A stretch of DNA of 64,000 nucleotides, taken from assembly GCF_019285775.1 (NCBI RefSeq), contig NZ_CP079105.1, forward strand, positions 1,116,001 through 1,180,000, given 5' to 3'. The stretch's first letter is position 1; every line of letters begins with the position of its first letter. Below are positions 46,196 through 55,719 of this stretch, in pieces. A program made the position numbers and the translations under genes. The stretch is from Skermania piniformis (GTDB lineage Bacteria; Actinomycetota; Actinomycetes; Mycobacteriales; Mycobacteriaceae). The notes beneath the pieces were generated by a model. The model ran no database searches. It had not been told where the DNA came from and worked only from the letters and a program-made list of their open reading frames with translations.

Positions 46196-46569
46196 TTGCA
46201 TCGGTTTGTCGGACAGTAGGCGCGCTCATAGTCCAACGTCAGGGGCAGGATCGGGGAACGAGTTGCCGACCGGGCGTCGCGGTACTTGTTTGTCGATCGG
46301 ACCATGGCACGGGTTCGGGGTGCGTGATGGTCGGCTGGCATCCGGATCGAACCAGTCGTGGTAACCGGAAGATCGCTTAGCCATCGGGCGCGGACCGGAC
46401 AAGCGGTAGGTCGAATCCGGATACCGTGGCTTGATCGACATCCTTCTGCGACCACTGCGAGGTTTATACCGGGTCGTATCGATCATGGTGTCGGATCGTG
46501 GCTCCGGCTATACCGACCTGATACCGCGATCGATAGGAAAACGATCTTGAGCCTGGAATCGTGGGGTCA

Positions 46570-47409
46570 ATGGCGAGGAAAAGGTTGTTCGATGCATCCT
46601 CGGGGACCCCGACCCCGCACCTGCCGCCGGCGCCGGATCCGCATACCGGCGAACCGCGTCCACCGGCGGCGCCTCGCGGGATCGGCACAGGTTATCGCGA
46701 CACGCCCACGGATCGCCCGCCGCGGCGGGCGTCGGCCGCCCCGCCGGATCTGGGTCGGCCGTTGGAATGGAGCCAGCCCGGCTATCGGCAGATCGCACTC
46801 CGTACCGTGCTCGCGTTCGCCGCAGGCGGGGTGATTCTGATCGTCGCCGGACCGCTGTCCGGCGGCCTGCTTCCGTTGACGGTGGACGGTGTGCTCGCCC
46901 GGTCCACGGGCGCGTTCATGGCGTGGGCCGTCGTCACGCTCGTCGCAGCTGCGTACTGCTGCCGGCTCCTGGAGGCCTGGCAGGCGGCGGGTGCCCGCTG
47001 GGTGCAGCAACGCAACGAGTGGGTGAACACCTACGAGCTGACCTGCATCGAGTACTCCATCCGCGGGGTGCGGTCGGTGCTTCGGCTGCGGGACGCGTCG
47101 GGCCGCACGATCAAAGGCCTGGAGCTGGGCCCGTTGCAGTCCCATCCCGCCATGTGGAATCTGGTACACAACGGCCTCGTGCACAGCGCGTCGTCCGGCG
47201 ACTGCGAGATCGACGAGCAGACCCGCAAACTGCTGCATCTTCCGCGGTATCAGGCCCCGCAACGTCCCGATCTGCAGTTGCTGACGTTCCCGGAGAACAG
47301 TCCGAACGTCGCTCCCGAGGCGGAGGCACCGCGTTGGTGGGGTCGGCAGAATGAGCCGCAGATCCACCTGGCGGCGGTACATGACTTCGACCGCCGACGG
47401 ACGTCGTAG
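46570..47409 (+). CDS. Two-helix membrane protein of unknown function
   Basis: A 279-aa protein. The N-terminal ~75 residues are Pro/Arg-rich and probably disordered. Two transmembrane helices follow: about 80-105 (QIALRTVLAFAAGGVILIVAGPL) and 118-137 (AFMAWAVVTLVAAAYCC). The C-terminal ~130 residues are a soluble domain (TCIEYSIRGVRSVLRLRDASG, LGPLQSHPAMWNLVHNGL). No family is recognised with confidence. GTG 46561, in frame, is an alternative start. Confidence 0.7.
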   Translation: MARKRLFDASSGTPTPHLPPAPDPHTGEPRPPAAPRGIGTGYRDTPTDRPPRRASAAPPDLGRPLEWSQPGYRQIALRTVLAFAAGGVILIVAGPLSGGLLPLTVDGVLARSTGAFMAWAVVTLVAAAYCCRLLEAWQAAGARWVQQRNEWVNTYELTCIEYSIRGVRSVLRLRDASGRTIKGLELGPLQSHPAMWNLVHNGLVHSASSGDCEIDEQTRKLLHLPRYQAPQRPDLQLLTFPENSPNVAPEAEAPRWWGRQNEPQIHLAAVHDFDRRRTS

Positions 47410-47508
47410 GGACAGGGCGAGAGGCTGGTGCGGGCTGGATCGACGACGTTCGCGACCAGTGGAATGTCGAGGTTGGCCACAGTGGTGTGGTCGCCCGGAA
47501 TTTGTCAT

Positions 47509-48384
47509 CTACCTCGACAAATTCCGGATCGCCAGCTTGATCCGGGTGTTCACCCTCGTTACGTCCGAGCCGCCCAGTTCGACTTCGAAGCCGGCTGCGG
47601 TAGACCGAGCCCGCAGGAGGGCTTCCTGCCCGCAGAACAGGGGAGACAGGTTGCGGTGCTGCAGCCGAGTGAGGTTTCCGGGCCGGTGACCGAGCCGGCG
47701 AACTTCGGCAAGTGCAAGCGTCATCAGCGGACCGTGGACCACGAGTCCGGGGTAGCCCTCGACTCGGGTGGCGTAGGGCCAGTCGTAGTGGATCCGGTGG
47801 GCATTGGCTGTCGCCGCCGAGAATCGCATGAGCAAGGTGGGGTCGGTGTGAAAGGCCCAGGTCGAGTCGTCGATCCGCCGGAACGGCGAGCCGACCGGGG
47901 TCAACTCCGCAGCACCGTCGGGTTCCGGTGCGGCAGCCGCTGTCCCGGCTTCGCGATAGATGAGGTCCTGGCGCTCCGCTAATGCCAGTTCACCGCTGTC
48001 TCGATAGAGGCGGGTGCGAACGACGACAACGACCAGCCGGCCCGACCTGCCGGATTTCTCGGTGACCGACTCGACACACGATTCTCGGTGCACGGTCTCG
48101 CCGACATGAAGGTCGCTGTGCCAGTTGACCTCGCCGCCGGCGAACATGCGACGTGGCAGATCCACGGGTGGCAGGAACGATCCGCGCAGGGGGTGCCCGT
48201 CCGCCCCGATCTGCGAGGACGCCGGCCAGCGCGGCAGCGCGACCCAGTGCCACATCGGCGGCAACGGATCGTCTGCAAGCGGAGTGTCGAGACCGTTGTC
48301 GAACAATGCCGCCAGCGCAGCGACCGGCCCAGGATCGACGGTCTCGTGGGTAGTGACGGTGTGCGGTTCCCACATCGCTGTCAC
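47509..48384 (-). CDS. FAS1-like dehydratase, mesaconyl/itaconyl-CoA hydratase type
   Basis: A 291-aa double hot-dog protein. The N-terminal half has [22 protein letters not shown] and [12 protein letters not shown]; the C-terminal half has [19 protein letters not shown] and [15 protein letters not shown], the R-hydratase-type Asn/His segment. This matches the FAS1-like dehydratase/HTD2 group, which includes mesaconyl-C4-CoA and itaconyl-CoA hydratases. With CitE-like and CoA-transferase genes nearby it may hydrate a C5 dicarboxylyl-CoA, but this is inference. The GTG start overlaps the SDR stop by four bases. It is the last gene of a leftward unit. Confidence 0.82.
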   Translation of the reverse strand: MTAMWEPHTVTTHETVDPGPVAALAALFDNGLDTPLADDPLPPMWHWVALPRWPASSQIGADGHPLRGSFLPPVDLPRRMFAGGEVNWHSDLHVGETVHRESCVESVTEKSGRSGRLVVVVVRTRLYRDSGELALAERQDLIYREAGTAAAAPEPDGAAELTPVGSPFRRIDDSTWAFHTDPTLLMRFSAATANAHRIHYDWPYATRVEGYPGLVVHGPLMTLALAEVRRLGHRPGNLTRLQHRNLSPLFCGQEALLRARSTAAGFEVELGGSDVTRVNTRIKLAIRNLSR

Positions 48385-49142
48385 ATGAACCGTCCGCCGG
48401 TGACCTCCAGCACGGAGCCGGTCATGTAGGACGACAGGTCCGAGGCCAGAAACAAGGCGACGCCGGCGATCTCGGTGACCTCGCCGGCGCGGCCCATCGG
48501 GATCTCGGACATCTTCCGGTCCCAGATCTTCTGTGGCATGGCCTCGGTCATCGCCGTGCGGATGAGGCCCGGCTGGATCGCGTTGACCCGGACGCCTTGG
48601 TGAGCAAGCTCTTTCGCAGCTGCTTTGGACAGCCCGACGATGCCGGCCTTCGCTGCCGAGTAGTTGGTCTGCCCGGCAAGGCCGACCTTGCCGGAGATCG
48701 ACGACAGGTTCACGATCGCGCCGCGCTTCTGTTCCCGCATGATCGCTGCCGCCTTGCGGGTACCGTTCCAGGTCCCCTTGAGGTGGACGTCGATCACCTG
48801 GTCGAACTGCTCTTCGGTCATCGTGCGCATGGTCGCGTCCCGGGTGATGCCCGCGTTGTTGACCATGATGTCGACCGATCCGAACGAACTCACTGCGGCA
48901 GCGAGCAGGGCATCGACGTCCGCCGAACTCGTGACGTTGCAGCGGACGCCGACGGCGGTGTCGGGTCCGCCGAGACGCTTCGCGGCGATCTCGACCGCAT
49001 CGCCGTCCAGATCGCCCAGTACGACGCGAGCGCCTTCGGCAACGAATCGTTCGGCGATCGCGTAGCCGATGCCCTGCGCACCGCCGGTGACGACAGCGGT
49101 TCGGTTCTCCAGCAGAGGTTGTGACACGTCGGTTCCGTTCAT
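48381..49142 (-). CDS. SDR oxidoreductase, FabG-like 3-hydroxyacyl-CoA dehydrogenase
   Basis: A 253-aa classical short-chain dehydrogenase. It has the cofactor motif [14 protein letters not shown] at about 93-96, Ser in SSISGKVG and YSAAK (catalytic Tyr-x3-Lys). It ends in LEVTGGRFM. Asp after VVLGD suggests NAD as cofactor. In this cluster it should oxidise a 3-hydroxyacyl-CoA; a biosynthetic FabG role is less likely here. It lies between the citE remnant and the FAS1-like dehydratase gene, in one leftward unit. Confidence 0.88.
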   Translation of the reverse strand: MNGTDVSQPLLENRTAVVTGGAQGIGYAIAERFVAEGARVVLGDLDGDAVEIAAKRLGGPDTAVGVRCNVTSSADVDALLAAAVSSFGSVDIMVNNAGITRDATMRTMTEEQFDQVIDVHLKGTWNGTRKAAAIMREQKRGAIVNLSSISGKVGLAGQTNYSAAKAGIVGLSKAAAKELAHQGVRVNAIQPGLIRTAMTEAMPQKIWDRKMSEIPMGRAGEVTEIAGVALFLASDLSSYMTGSVLEVTGGRFM

Positions 49143-49182
49143 CGGGGGAGTAGGTGGGTTTGTCGAACGATTCTGCGCGCTA

Positions 49183-49344
49183 TCACAGCTTTCCGCCGAA
49201 TCCGAGCCGCCGCGCGTACTGCACGTCCGACCTCATCGTCGACTACGAGCGCGCCTGCGCTTCGGCAAATCGTTCGGGCCGGTCGCCGGGCACGAACAGC
49301 AGCGTCGTGGCGGCCCGGACCCGTTCGGCAACTGTCGGTTCCAT
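49183..49344 (-). pseudogene. Remnant of a CitE-like (HpcH/HpaI) lyase gene
   Basis: From ATG 49344, with GGGGAGG upstream, the frame reads LLFVPGDRPERFAEAQARS, the typical N-terminus of citrate-lyase-beta-like proteins. It then hits TAG. In the same frame after the stop comes [16 protein letters not shown], which resembles the family's C-terminal ARxLGFxGKxCIHP segment, and then TGA. So about 200 central residues and the end appear to be lost. It was probably the first gene of the leftward unit. An intact relative lies at 62777-63667. Confidence 0.7.
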
Positions 49345-49385
49345 CCGCGGCCTCCCCTTCGTTCGCAAACCCAGCAGGGTTGAAG

Positions 49386-49397
49386 ATAATATATTAT
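49386..49397. promoter_or_regulatory. AT-only palindrome, cluster site 1
   Basis: ATAATATATTAT is a perfect 12-bp palindrome in GC-rich DNA. It lies 41 bp before the MaoC-like gene (49439) and 41 bp before the start of the citE remnant on the other strand. It is related to the sites near 55.7, 57.7 and 62.6-62.7 kb. It may be an operator of the GntR regulator or an overlapping pair of -10 boxes. Confidence 0.6.
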
Positions 49398-49438
49398 GCA
49401 GTGTATGTTGAAATGACTGCAATCGAAAGGACTAGCAA

Positions 49439-49918
49439 ATGCCCGGTCTCTACTTCGAGGAGCTCGAACCCGGCCTCGTCATCGACCACCCGACGCGCCG
49501 GACCGTCACGGAGATGGACAACGTCCTGTTCAGCACGTTGACGCTGAATGTCGCCCCGTTGCACCTCGACGCGGAATACAGCAAGAACTCCATCTACGGT
49601 CAGCGACTGGTCAACAGCCTCTTCATCCTCGGACTCGTCTCCGGCATCACCGTCCCGGACACCACGCTCGGCACCACGCTGGGCAATCTCGGTTTCGAGG
49701 AAGTGAAGTTTCCGAAGCCGGTGTTCCACGGTGACACCATCCGGGTGCGTACCGAGATCGTCAGCAAGCGGGAATCCAAGAGCCGCAATGATTCCGGCAT
49801 CGTCATCTTCCGCCATCAGGGCATCAACCAGCGCGACGAAGTCGTCTGCGACTGCCTGCGCGCCGGCTTGATGCAGAAGCGATCCGCGGCAGAGCAGCCC
49901 GCACCAGCCAACGCCTGA
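49439..49918 (+). CDS. MaoC-family (R)-hydratase/dehydratase
   Basis: A 159-aa single hot-dog protein. FEELEPGLVIDHPTRRTVTEMD starts the fold; NVAPLHLDAEYSKNSIYG is the hydratase segment with the His, and LGFEEVKFPKPVFHGDTIRV the second conserved part. The usual Asp of the D-x-N-P-x-H motif is not obvious (NVAPLH here). It probably hydrates an enoyl-CoA; related proteins occur next to CitE and acyl-CoA dehydrogenase genes in Mycobacteriales. GAAAGGA lies before the ATG. It is first in a five-gene rightward unit. Confidence 0.85.
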   Translation: MPGLYFEELEPGLVIDHPTRRTVTEMDNVLFSTLTLNVAPLHLDAEYSKNSIYGQRLVNSLFILGLVSGITVPDTTLGTTLGNLGFEEVKFPKPVFHGDTIRVRTEIVSKRESKSRNDSGIVIFRHQGINQRDEVVCDCLRAGLMQKRSAAEQPAPANA

Positions 49919-49942
49919 ATCGACCAGAGAGAGGATCGCGCG

Positions 49943-51898
49943 ATGCGAGGACCCGGTCTTTTCGGCTCACCGGAGACGCCGGCGTGGGTTCCGGGAGACG
50001 CCGAACGTAAGCGAAGCCGATTGCTCACGGCGATGGCACGGTGGAACTACGCGGATCTGGCGGACCTGCATCGTGCCTCGGTCGACGATCCGGAGTGGTT
50101 CTGGCGTGCAGCGGTCGAGGATCTGGGCGTCACCTTCGGTGAGCCGTTCCAGCGAGCGGTCGACGACAGTGCGGGCAAGCCGTTCCCGCAGTGGTTCACC
50201 GGCGGGCGTCTCAACGTGGCCGAGCTGTGCGCGCATCGCCACGCTGCCGGCCGGTCGGCCGACAAACTCGCGGTGGTGTACGAGGGGGACAACGGGCAGC
50301 GCCGCACACTGACCTTCGCCGAACTCGACGTCGAGGTGCGGCGCTTCGCCGCCAACCTGACCGAGCTCGGTGTCTCGCGTGGCGACCGGGTGGTGCTCTT
50401 CATGCCGGTCGTCCCGGAAGCCACGGTCACGTTCCTGGCTTGCGCGATGATCGGCGCGGTGTCGGTACCCGCGTTCACCGGATACGGAGCCGAGGCGCTC
50501 GCCACCCGGCTCACCGACTCCGAGGCTGTCGTCCTGGTGACCGCGGATGCGACGACTCGTCGCGGAAAAGTGGTGCCGCTGAAGAAGACCACCGACGAAG
50601 CACTCGCTGCGGCACCGAACGTCCAGCACGCGGTCGTCGTTCGTCATCTCGCGCACGACGTCGAGATGCAGGACGGTCGCGACATCTACTGGGACGAACT
50701 CGGTCCTACACCGGCACCGGTCGAAACCGTCGCCGTCGAGTCGAACGACCCGCTCACCATCGTCTACACGTCGGGCACCACCGGACGGCCGAAGGGAATC
50801 GTGCACTCCCACGGCGGTTTCGCGGTCAAGGCGGCTGTCGACTTCGGTTACGGCTTCGACGTGCACGCCGACGACGTCGTCTCCTGGATTTCGGATATGG
50901 GCTGGTTGGTCGGACCGCTGCTCATCTGTGGGGCAATGCAACTCGGAGCGACCGTCGTGTTCACCGAGGGCGTCCCGGATCATCCGTCGCCGAACCGATT
51001 CGGCGAGATCATCGACCGCAACGGGGTGACCCTCCAGGGAGTTGCCCCCACCGCGGTGCGCGCGGTGCGAGCTCACGGCGACGACGCCTTCGGTGAGCTC
51101 ACCGGCCTGCGTGCGTTCGTCTCCACCGGCGAGGCATGGGACGAGCCGACCTGGCGCTGGCTGTTCGAGACCGTCGGTGCAGGGCTGCGACCGATCATCA
51201 ACTACAGCGGCGGCACCGAGGTCGGCGGCGGCCTGCTGATCGGCTATCCCTTCCTGCCGATGGACGGAGCGTCGTTCAATGCGCCGATCATCGGTGCCGA
51301 TGCGGCGGTTCTCGATGCCGAGGGCGTGCCGGTCGTCGGCGAGGTCGGCGAACTCTCGGCGCTCAACACCTTTCCCGGCATGACCCACGCATTCTGGCAG
51401 GATCGGCAACGCTACCTCGAAACATACTGGAGCCGTTGGGAAGATGTCTGGGTACACGGCGACCTTGCCAGTGTCGGCGAGGACGGAACCTGGCGCATCC
51501 ACGGCCGCTCCGACGACACGATCAAGGTGTCGGGCCGGCGCGTCGGACCGGCCGAGATCGAGGCGGGTCTGTTGAAGGACCGCCGAATCGCCGAGACCGC
51601 TGCCATCGGCGCGCCGGACGAGCGCCGCGGTCAGCGAGTCGTCGCGTTCGTCGTGCTCCGTGACGCCGAGGTCGACCTCGACGATCTGACGGCAACCGCC
51701 GTCGTACACGTCGGCCGTTCTTTCGCACCCACCGTGCACGTCGTGCAATCGCTGCCGAAGACGAAGAACGGCAAGATCATGCGCCGCGCCATTCGCTCGC
51801 GCTACCTGGGGCAACCGCAGGGTGACCTGTCCTCCCTGGATCCGGCGACGCCGATCGAAGACATTCCGATCCAATCGAATTCAGGAGAACAGGCATGA
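49943..51898 (+). CDS. Acyl-CoA synthetase (acetyl/propionyl-CoA synthetase-like)
   Basis: A 651-aa adenylate-forming ligase. An acetyl-CoA synthetase-type N-terminal cap (DLHRASVDDPEWFWRAAVEDL) is followed by the AMP-binding core with YTSGTTGRPKGIVHSHGG, NYSGGTEVGGG and the GRSDDTIKVSGRRVGPAEIE hinge. The C-terminal catalytic Lys is in LPKTKNGKIMRR. It activates a short or medium acid to its CoA ester, presumably the entry step of the cluster. The stop overlaps the next start in an ATGA. Confidence 0.92.
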   Translation: MRGPGLFGSPETPAWVPGDAERKRSRLLTAMARWNYADLADLHRASVDDPEWFWRAAVEDLGVTFGEPFQRAVDDSAGKPFPQWFTGGRLNVAELCAHRHAAGRSADKLAVVYEGDNGQRRTLTFAELDVEVRRFAANLTELGVSRGDRVVLFMPVVPEATVTFLACAMIGAVSVPAFTGYGAEALATRLTDSEAVVLVTADATTRRGKVVPLKKTTDEALAAAPNVQHAVVVRHLAHDVEMQDGRDIYWDELGPTPAPVETVAVESNDPLTIVYTSGTTGRPKGIVHSHGGFAVKAAVDFGYGFDVHADDVVSWISDMGWLVGPLLICGAMQLGATVVFTEGVPDHPSPNRFGEIIDRNGVTLQGVAPTAVRAVRAHGDDAFGELTGLRAFVSTGEAWDEPTWRWLFETVGAGLRPIINYSGGTEVGGGLLIGYPFLPMDGASFNAPIIGADAAVLDAEGVPVVGEVGELSALNTFPGMTHAFWQDRQRYLETYWSRWEDVWVHGDLASVGEDGTWRIHGRSDDTIKVSGRRVGPAEIEAGLLKDRRIAETAAIGAPDERRGQRVVAFVVLRDAEVDLDDLTATAVVHVGRSFAPTVHVVQSLPKTKNGKIMRRAIRSRYLGQPQGDLSSLDPATPIEDIPIQSNSGEQA

Positions 51899-53058
51899 CC
51901 GTCACCGAGGAACGTGGTCTGGATCTCGTGCGCAAGTCCGCGCGCGAACTGGCCCGACGCTTCGACTACGAGTACTGGCGCGAGAAGGACAAGAAGGCCG
52001 AGTATCCGTGGGAGTTCGTCAAGGCGTTCGCCGATGCAGGTTGGCTCGGCGTGATGATCCCCGAGGAATACGGTGGCCTCGGTCTCGGCCTGATGGAGGC
52101 TGCGGTCATGATCCAAGAGGTCGCCTCCTCCGGCGCCGGCATGAGCGGCGGTTCGGCCATCCACTTCTACGTCTTCCCGCCGGCGCCGATCCTGCGGTAC
52201 GGCTCGGAAGAGATGAAGCGGAAGTGGCTACCCAAGATCGCCAAAGGCGAGGTCCTGATGGCGTTCGGCGTGACCGAACCGGAAGCCGGCGTGGACACCT
52301 CGCGCATCCGGACGAAGGCCGAGAAGGTCGATGGCGGTTACGTGGTCAACGGCCAGAAGGTGTGGATCACCAACGCGCAGAACGCACACAAGATCCTGCT
52401 GCTGGCGCGCACCTCGCCGCGTGAGGAATCCAAGCCGCTCGACGGCATGACGCTCTTCTTCACCGACCTCGACCGCGAGAAGATCACCGTGCGGGAGATC
52501 GAGAAGCTCGGCCGGTCCGCGATCGACTCGAACGAGCTGTTCATCGACAACCTCGAGGTGCGCGACGACGAGGTTGTCGGGGAAGTCGGCAAGGGCTTCA
52601 CGTACCTGATCGACGGGCTGAATCCGGAGCGGGTCGTCGTCGCATTGGAGGGTATCGGACTCGGGCGCGCCGCACTGGAAATGGCGTCGAAGTACGCCAA
52701 CGAGCGAGTTGTCTTCGGCCGGCCGATCGGCAAGAACCAGGCGGTCGCGCACCCGTTGGCGGATTCCTGGATCCGGCTCGAGGCTGCCGAGCGGATGGCC
52801 ATGCACGCCGCCGAACTGTTCGAGGACCACCAGAACTGCGGCAAGGAAGCTGCGGCAGCTAAATATCTTGGCGCAGAAGCAGGTTTCGAAGCCTGCGACC
52901 GCGCAATGTCGACCTTCGGCGGCTACGCCTACTCGAAGGAGTACCACATCGAGCGGCTGTGGCGCGAAGTGCGACTACTCCGCAACGCGCCGTTCTCGCA
53001 GGAGATGGTGCTCAACTACATCTCCGCGCAGGCGCTGGGCCTCCCGAGGTCCTACTGA
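51895..53058 (+). CDS. Acyl-CoA dehydrogenase (1 of 3 in cluster)
   Basis: A 387-aa flavoprotein. The FAD/substrate motifs are MAFGVTEPEAGVDTSRI and YVVNGQKVWITNAQNA; STFGGYAYSKEYHIERLWREVRLLRNAPFS is near the end. The usual EGTxEIQ is replaced by NAPFSQEM, so the catalytic Glu may be the one in SQEM or lie elsewhere, as in some mycobacterial FadE subgroups. The ATG overlaps the acyl-CoA synthetase stop, so the two are coupled. It introduces the alpha-beta double bond in the activated acid. Confidence 0.9.
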   Translation: MTVTEERGLDLVRKSARELARRFDYEYWREKDKKAEYPWEFVKAFADAGWLGVMIPEEYGGLGLGLMEAAVMIQEVASSGAGMSGGSAIHFYVFPPAPILRYGSEEMKRKWLPKIAKGEVLMAFGVTEPEAGVDTSRIRTKAEKVDGGYVVNGQKVWITNAQNAHKILLLARTSPREESKPLDGMTLFFTDLDREKITVREIEKLGRSAIDSNELFIDNLEVRDDEVVGEVGKGFTYLIDGLNPERVVVALEGIGLGRAALEMASKYANERVVFGRPIGKNQAVAHPLADSWIRLEAAERMAMHAAELFEDHQNCGKEAAAAKYLGAEAGFEACDRAMSTFGGYAYSKEYHIERLWREVRLLRNAPFSQEMVLNYISAQALGLPRSY

Positions 53059-53142
53059 CCCCGCTGCGGGGATCTCGGGCTATCGGTGCCGGCCGCCGCG
53101 CTGCCGGCGCCGTTTCCCGGACATCGGTCGACAGGAGTGCTC

Positions 53143-54288
53143 ATGAGCGGACCGTTGGACGGCGTGCGCGTCGTGGTGCTGGCGGGGATGGGTCCGGTGC
53201 CATTCGTGTCGATGCTGTTGGCCGACATGGGCGCGGAAGTGTTGAGCATCGTCCGGCCGGCGCATCGAGCGGCCCGGACGCTGAGCTTGAGCGACGGTCT
53301 GCGCGCAGAACTCGACGTGGTGAACCGGCACGTCGATTCCGTCGCCGTCGACCTCAAGAGTTCCTACGGCATCGAACAGGTACTGCGACTCGTCGAGGCT
53401 GCCGAGGTTTTCGTCGAGGGCTACCGGCCCGGCGTGGCAGAACGCCTCGGACTGGGACCGCAGGCGGTCCTCGCCCGCAATCCGGCGACGGTCTACACGC
53501 GACTGACCGGCTACGGTCAGACCGGACCGCTCGCCCGGCAGGCCGGCCACGACATCAATTATGTCGCCCAGTCCGGTGCACTGCATGCCATGAGCCGACC
53601 GGGCGAAGCGCCGCGCCCCCCGATCAACCTCCTGGGTGACTACGCCGGCGGCGGCGCGCTCGCCGCGTTCGGTATCGTGTCGGCCTTGCTGCAGGCCCGT
53701 ACGTCCGGGAGCGGCCAGGTGATCGACGCGGCTATGGTCGACGGCGTCGCAGTCCTGACCGCGAAGTTGCAGGGGTTGCGAGCGGCCGGGCTGTACTCCG
53801 ACGAGCCCGGCACCAACTGGATCGACTCCGGCGCGCCGTTCTACGACACCTACCGGTGTGCCGACGGGCGCTACGTCGCCGTCGGTGCGCTCGAGCCGGA
53901 CTTCTATCGCGAATTCGTCTCCCGACTCGGTGTCGACGCCGACGACTGGCCCGAGCAGGACGATCGCGAGAACTGGCCCCTGCTGCGGGAACTCGTTGCT
54001 ACCGCAATCGCCACCCGCACCCGCGACGACTGGGCGGCGATCTACGCCGATACCGACGCGTGTGTGAGCGCGGTCCTCACCTTCGAAGAAGCTGCCGCCC
54101 ATCCCCACAACCTCGTGCGGGACGTCTACGTCTACGTCGACGGCGTCCAACACCCGGCGCCTGCACCGCGATTGAGCCGAACGCCGGGACGGAGCCCGAG
54201 CGCTCCGCCGACCGGCCGGCTCGCGATCGCCGATCTCGTCCGGCAATGGAGCGCCGACAGTGCCTCGGCACGAAGGAAGTACGCATGA
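53143..54288 (+). CDS. Alpha-methylacyl-CoA racemase-type CaiB/BaiF protein
   Basis: A 381-aa CaiB/BaiF-fold protein. It has the racemase hallmarks: AGHDINYVAQSGALHAM (catalytic His region) and NLLGDYAGGGALAAFG (catalytic Asp), which set AMACR/MCR apart from true CoA-transferases. It would interconvert (2R)- and (2S)-2-methylacyl-CoAs so that S-specific dehydrogenases can act, which implies a methyl-branched substrate. AGGAG lies before ATG 53143. The stop overlaps the next gene in an ATGA. Confidence 0.87.
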   Translation: MSGPLDGVRVVVLAGMGPVPFVSMLLADMGAEVLSIVRPAHRAARTLSLSDGLRAELDVVNRHVDSVAVDLKSSYGIEQVLRLVEAAEVFVEGYRPGVAERLGLGPQAVLARNPATVYTRLTGYGQTGPLARQAGHDINYVAQSGALHAMSRPGEAPRPPINLLGDYAGGGALAAFGIVSALLQARTSGSGQVIDAAMVDGVAVLTAKLQGLRAAGLYSDEPGTNWIDSGAPFYDTYRCADGRYVAVGALEPDFYREFVSRLGVDADDWPEQDDRENWPLLRELVATAIATRTRDDWAAIYADTDACVSAVLTFEEAAAHPHNLVRDVYVYVDGVQHPAPAPRLSRTPGRSPSAPPTGRLAIADLVRQWSADSASARRKYA

Positions 54289-55454
54289 ACTCGCCGCTGT
54301 CCGGCATCACCGTCCTCGGGCTCGAGCAGGCCATCGCCGCCCCGCTGTGCACCCGTCACCTCGCCGATCTCGGTGCGCGGGTCATCAAGATCGAACAACC
54401 CGGGTTCGGCGACGCTACCCGGCACTATGATCGTGCCGTGCGGGGCCTCGGCGCGCACTTCGTCTGGCTGAACCACGGCAAGGAATCCGCTGCGCTCGAC
54501 CTGACGGACGAATCCGACCTCGACGTGTTCGCGGGGCTGCTCGAGCGCGCCGACGTCGTCGTCAGCAACCTCGGTCCCGGCGCCCTCGGTCGGCTCGGTC
54601 TCGCACCCGAAACACTCCTCGAGCGATATCCGCGGCTGATCGTGGTCGACATCTCCGGCTACGGGCGCGGTGGACCGCTCGACCACAAGCGCGCCTACGA
54701 CCTGCTCGTGCAGGCCGAGGCGGGATCGTGCGCGATCACCGGACGGCCGGGGGAGCCGGCAAAGCCCGGGATTCCGATCGCCGACGTCGGGACGGCGTTG
54801 TACGCGTACTCCAGTGTGCTTGCTGCACTCTATGATCGGGAGCGCACCGGGCGCGGGACGGTGATCCCGATCGCCATGCTGGACGTGGTTGCGGAGATGA
54901 TGGGATTCGCGCTCAACCAGGTGATCCACACCGGCACCGAGCCCGAGCCGGTCGGCATGGGATCGCCGATGATCGCGCCGTACGGCTCCTATCCGACCGC
55001 CGACGCCCAGACCGCCGTGCTGGGAACCACCAGCGATCGGGAGTGGCGGCGGCTCACCGTGGATCTGCTCGACCGCCCCGACCTCGCGCAGGACCCGAAG
55101 TACGCGCACAACCACGACCGGGTTGCGCACCGGGCAGAACTCGACGAGATCCTGGGCGCCTGGTGCGCACAGCACCCGCTGGCCGAGATCCAGCGCCGGG
55201 CCGACGATGCCGGGATCGGCAATGCCCGTTTGAACGGCGTGCGCGGGCTGGCCGAGCACCCGCAGCTGGCGGCACGCGGCCGATGGCGGGAAGTCGACTC
55301 GCCTGCCGGGCCGATACCGGCGCTACTGCCGCCTGCGCTCGCTCGTGACTGGACGGCCGTCGACGGGCGGGTGCCGGCACTCGGCGCCGACACCGATGCC
55401 GTGCGCGCGGAGGTCGGGCGTTCGCGAGTCGGCGACCATCCCTGGAAATCGTGA
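54285..55454 (+). CDS. Family III CoA-transferase (CaiB/BaiF)
   Basis: A 389-aa protein starting ITVLGLEQAIAAPLCTRHLADLGARVIKIE. The catalytic Asp is expected in HKRAYDLLVQAEAG, the position used by formyl-CoA and succinyl-CoA:dicarboxylate transferases. GPGALGRLGL and GIPIADVGTALYA are conserved. It resembles transferases for C5-type dicarboxylates (itaconate, mesaconate, citramalate) as well as many unnamed members, so the substrate is open. It is the last gene of the rightward unit from 49439. Confidence 0.87.
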   Translation: MNSPLSGITVLGLEQAIAAPLCTRHLADLGARVIKIEQPGFGDATRHYDRAVRGLGAHFVWLNHGKESAALDLTDESDLDVFAGLLERADVVVSNLGPGALGRLGLAPETLLERYPRLIVVDISGYGRGGPLDHKRAYDLLVQAEAGSCAITGRPGEPAKPGIPIADVGTALYAYSSVLAALYDRERTGRGTVIPIAMLDVVAEMMGFALNQVIHTGTEPEPVGMGSPMIAPYGSYPTADAQTAVLGTTSDREWRRLTVDLLDRPDLAQDPKYAHNHDRVAHRAELDEILGAWCAQHPLAEIQRRADDAGIGNARLNGVRGLAEHPQLAARGRWREVDSPAGPIPALLPPALARDWTAVDGRVPALGADTDAVRAEVGRSRVGDHPWKS

Positions 55455-55680
55455 TCTGCTTGCGGGCGCGGTGTATTCGGCGAAGGCTGGTACCACGGCA
55501 GTCGAACGATGCTGTCGCGCATCGGCTCCGAGACAGGTAAGCCGAGCCGGACGCGTTCGGTGACTATCCTTGCGCCCGATGTCATCGCCTTGACGGCGAC
55601 GTGGCGCTCCAGGGCGCACCGAAGCAGCAATCACGGCGCGCCGGGGCGCGTGACGGATCGTCGAACCCGAAACATGAGGC

Positions 55681-55701
55681 ATAATGCATAACACTTATAA
55701 T
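55681..55701. promoter_or_regulatory. AT-rich site before the GntR gene, cluster site 2
   Basis: ATAATGCATAACACTTATAAT holds ATAA and TTAT half sites and a perfect TATAAT (55696-55701), 19 bp before the chosen ATG. It is less AT-pure than the other cluster sites. Its position over the regulator's own start would suit autoregulation. Confidence 0.45.
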
Positions 55702-55719
55702 CGGAAGAAACGGTCGCTG

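Noticed and set aside
54077-55259. Minus-strand frame of 375 codons across two CoA-transferase genes
   Set aside because: It is a shadow of two well-supported plus-strand genes with conserved motifs.
55455-55680. Possible gene remnant between the CoA-transferase and GntR genes
   Set aside because: Both strands were read; no segment resembled a known family.
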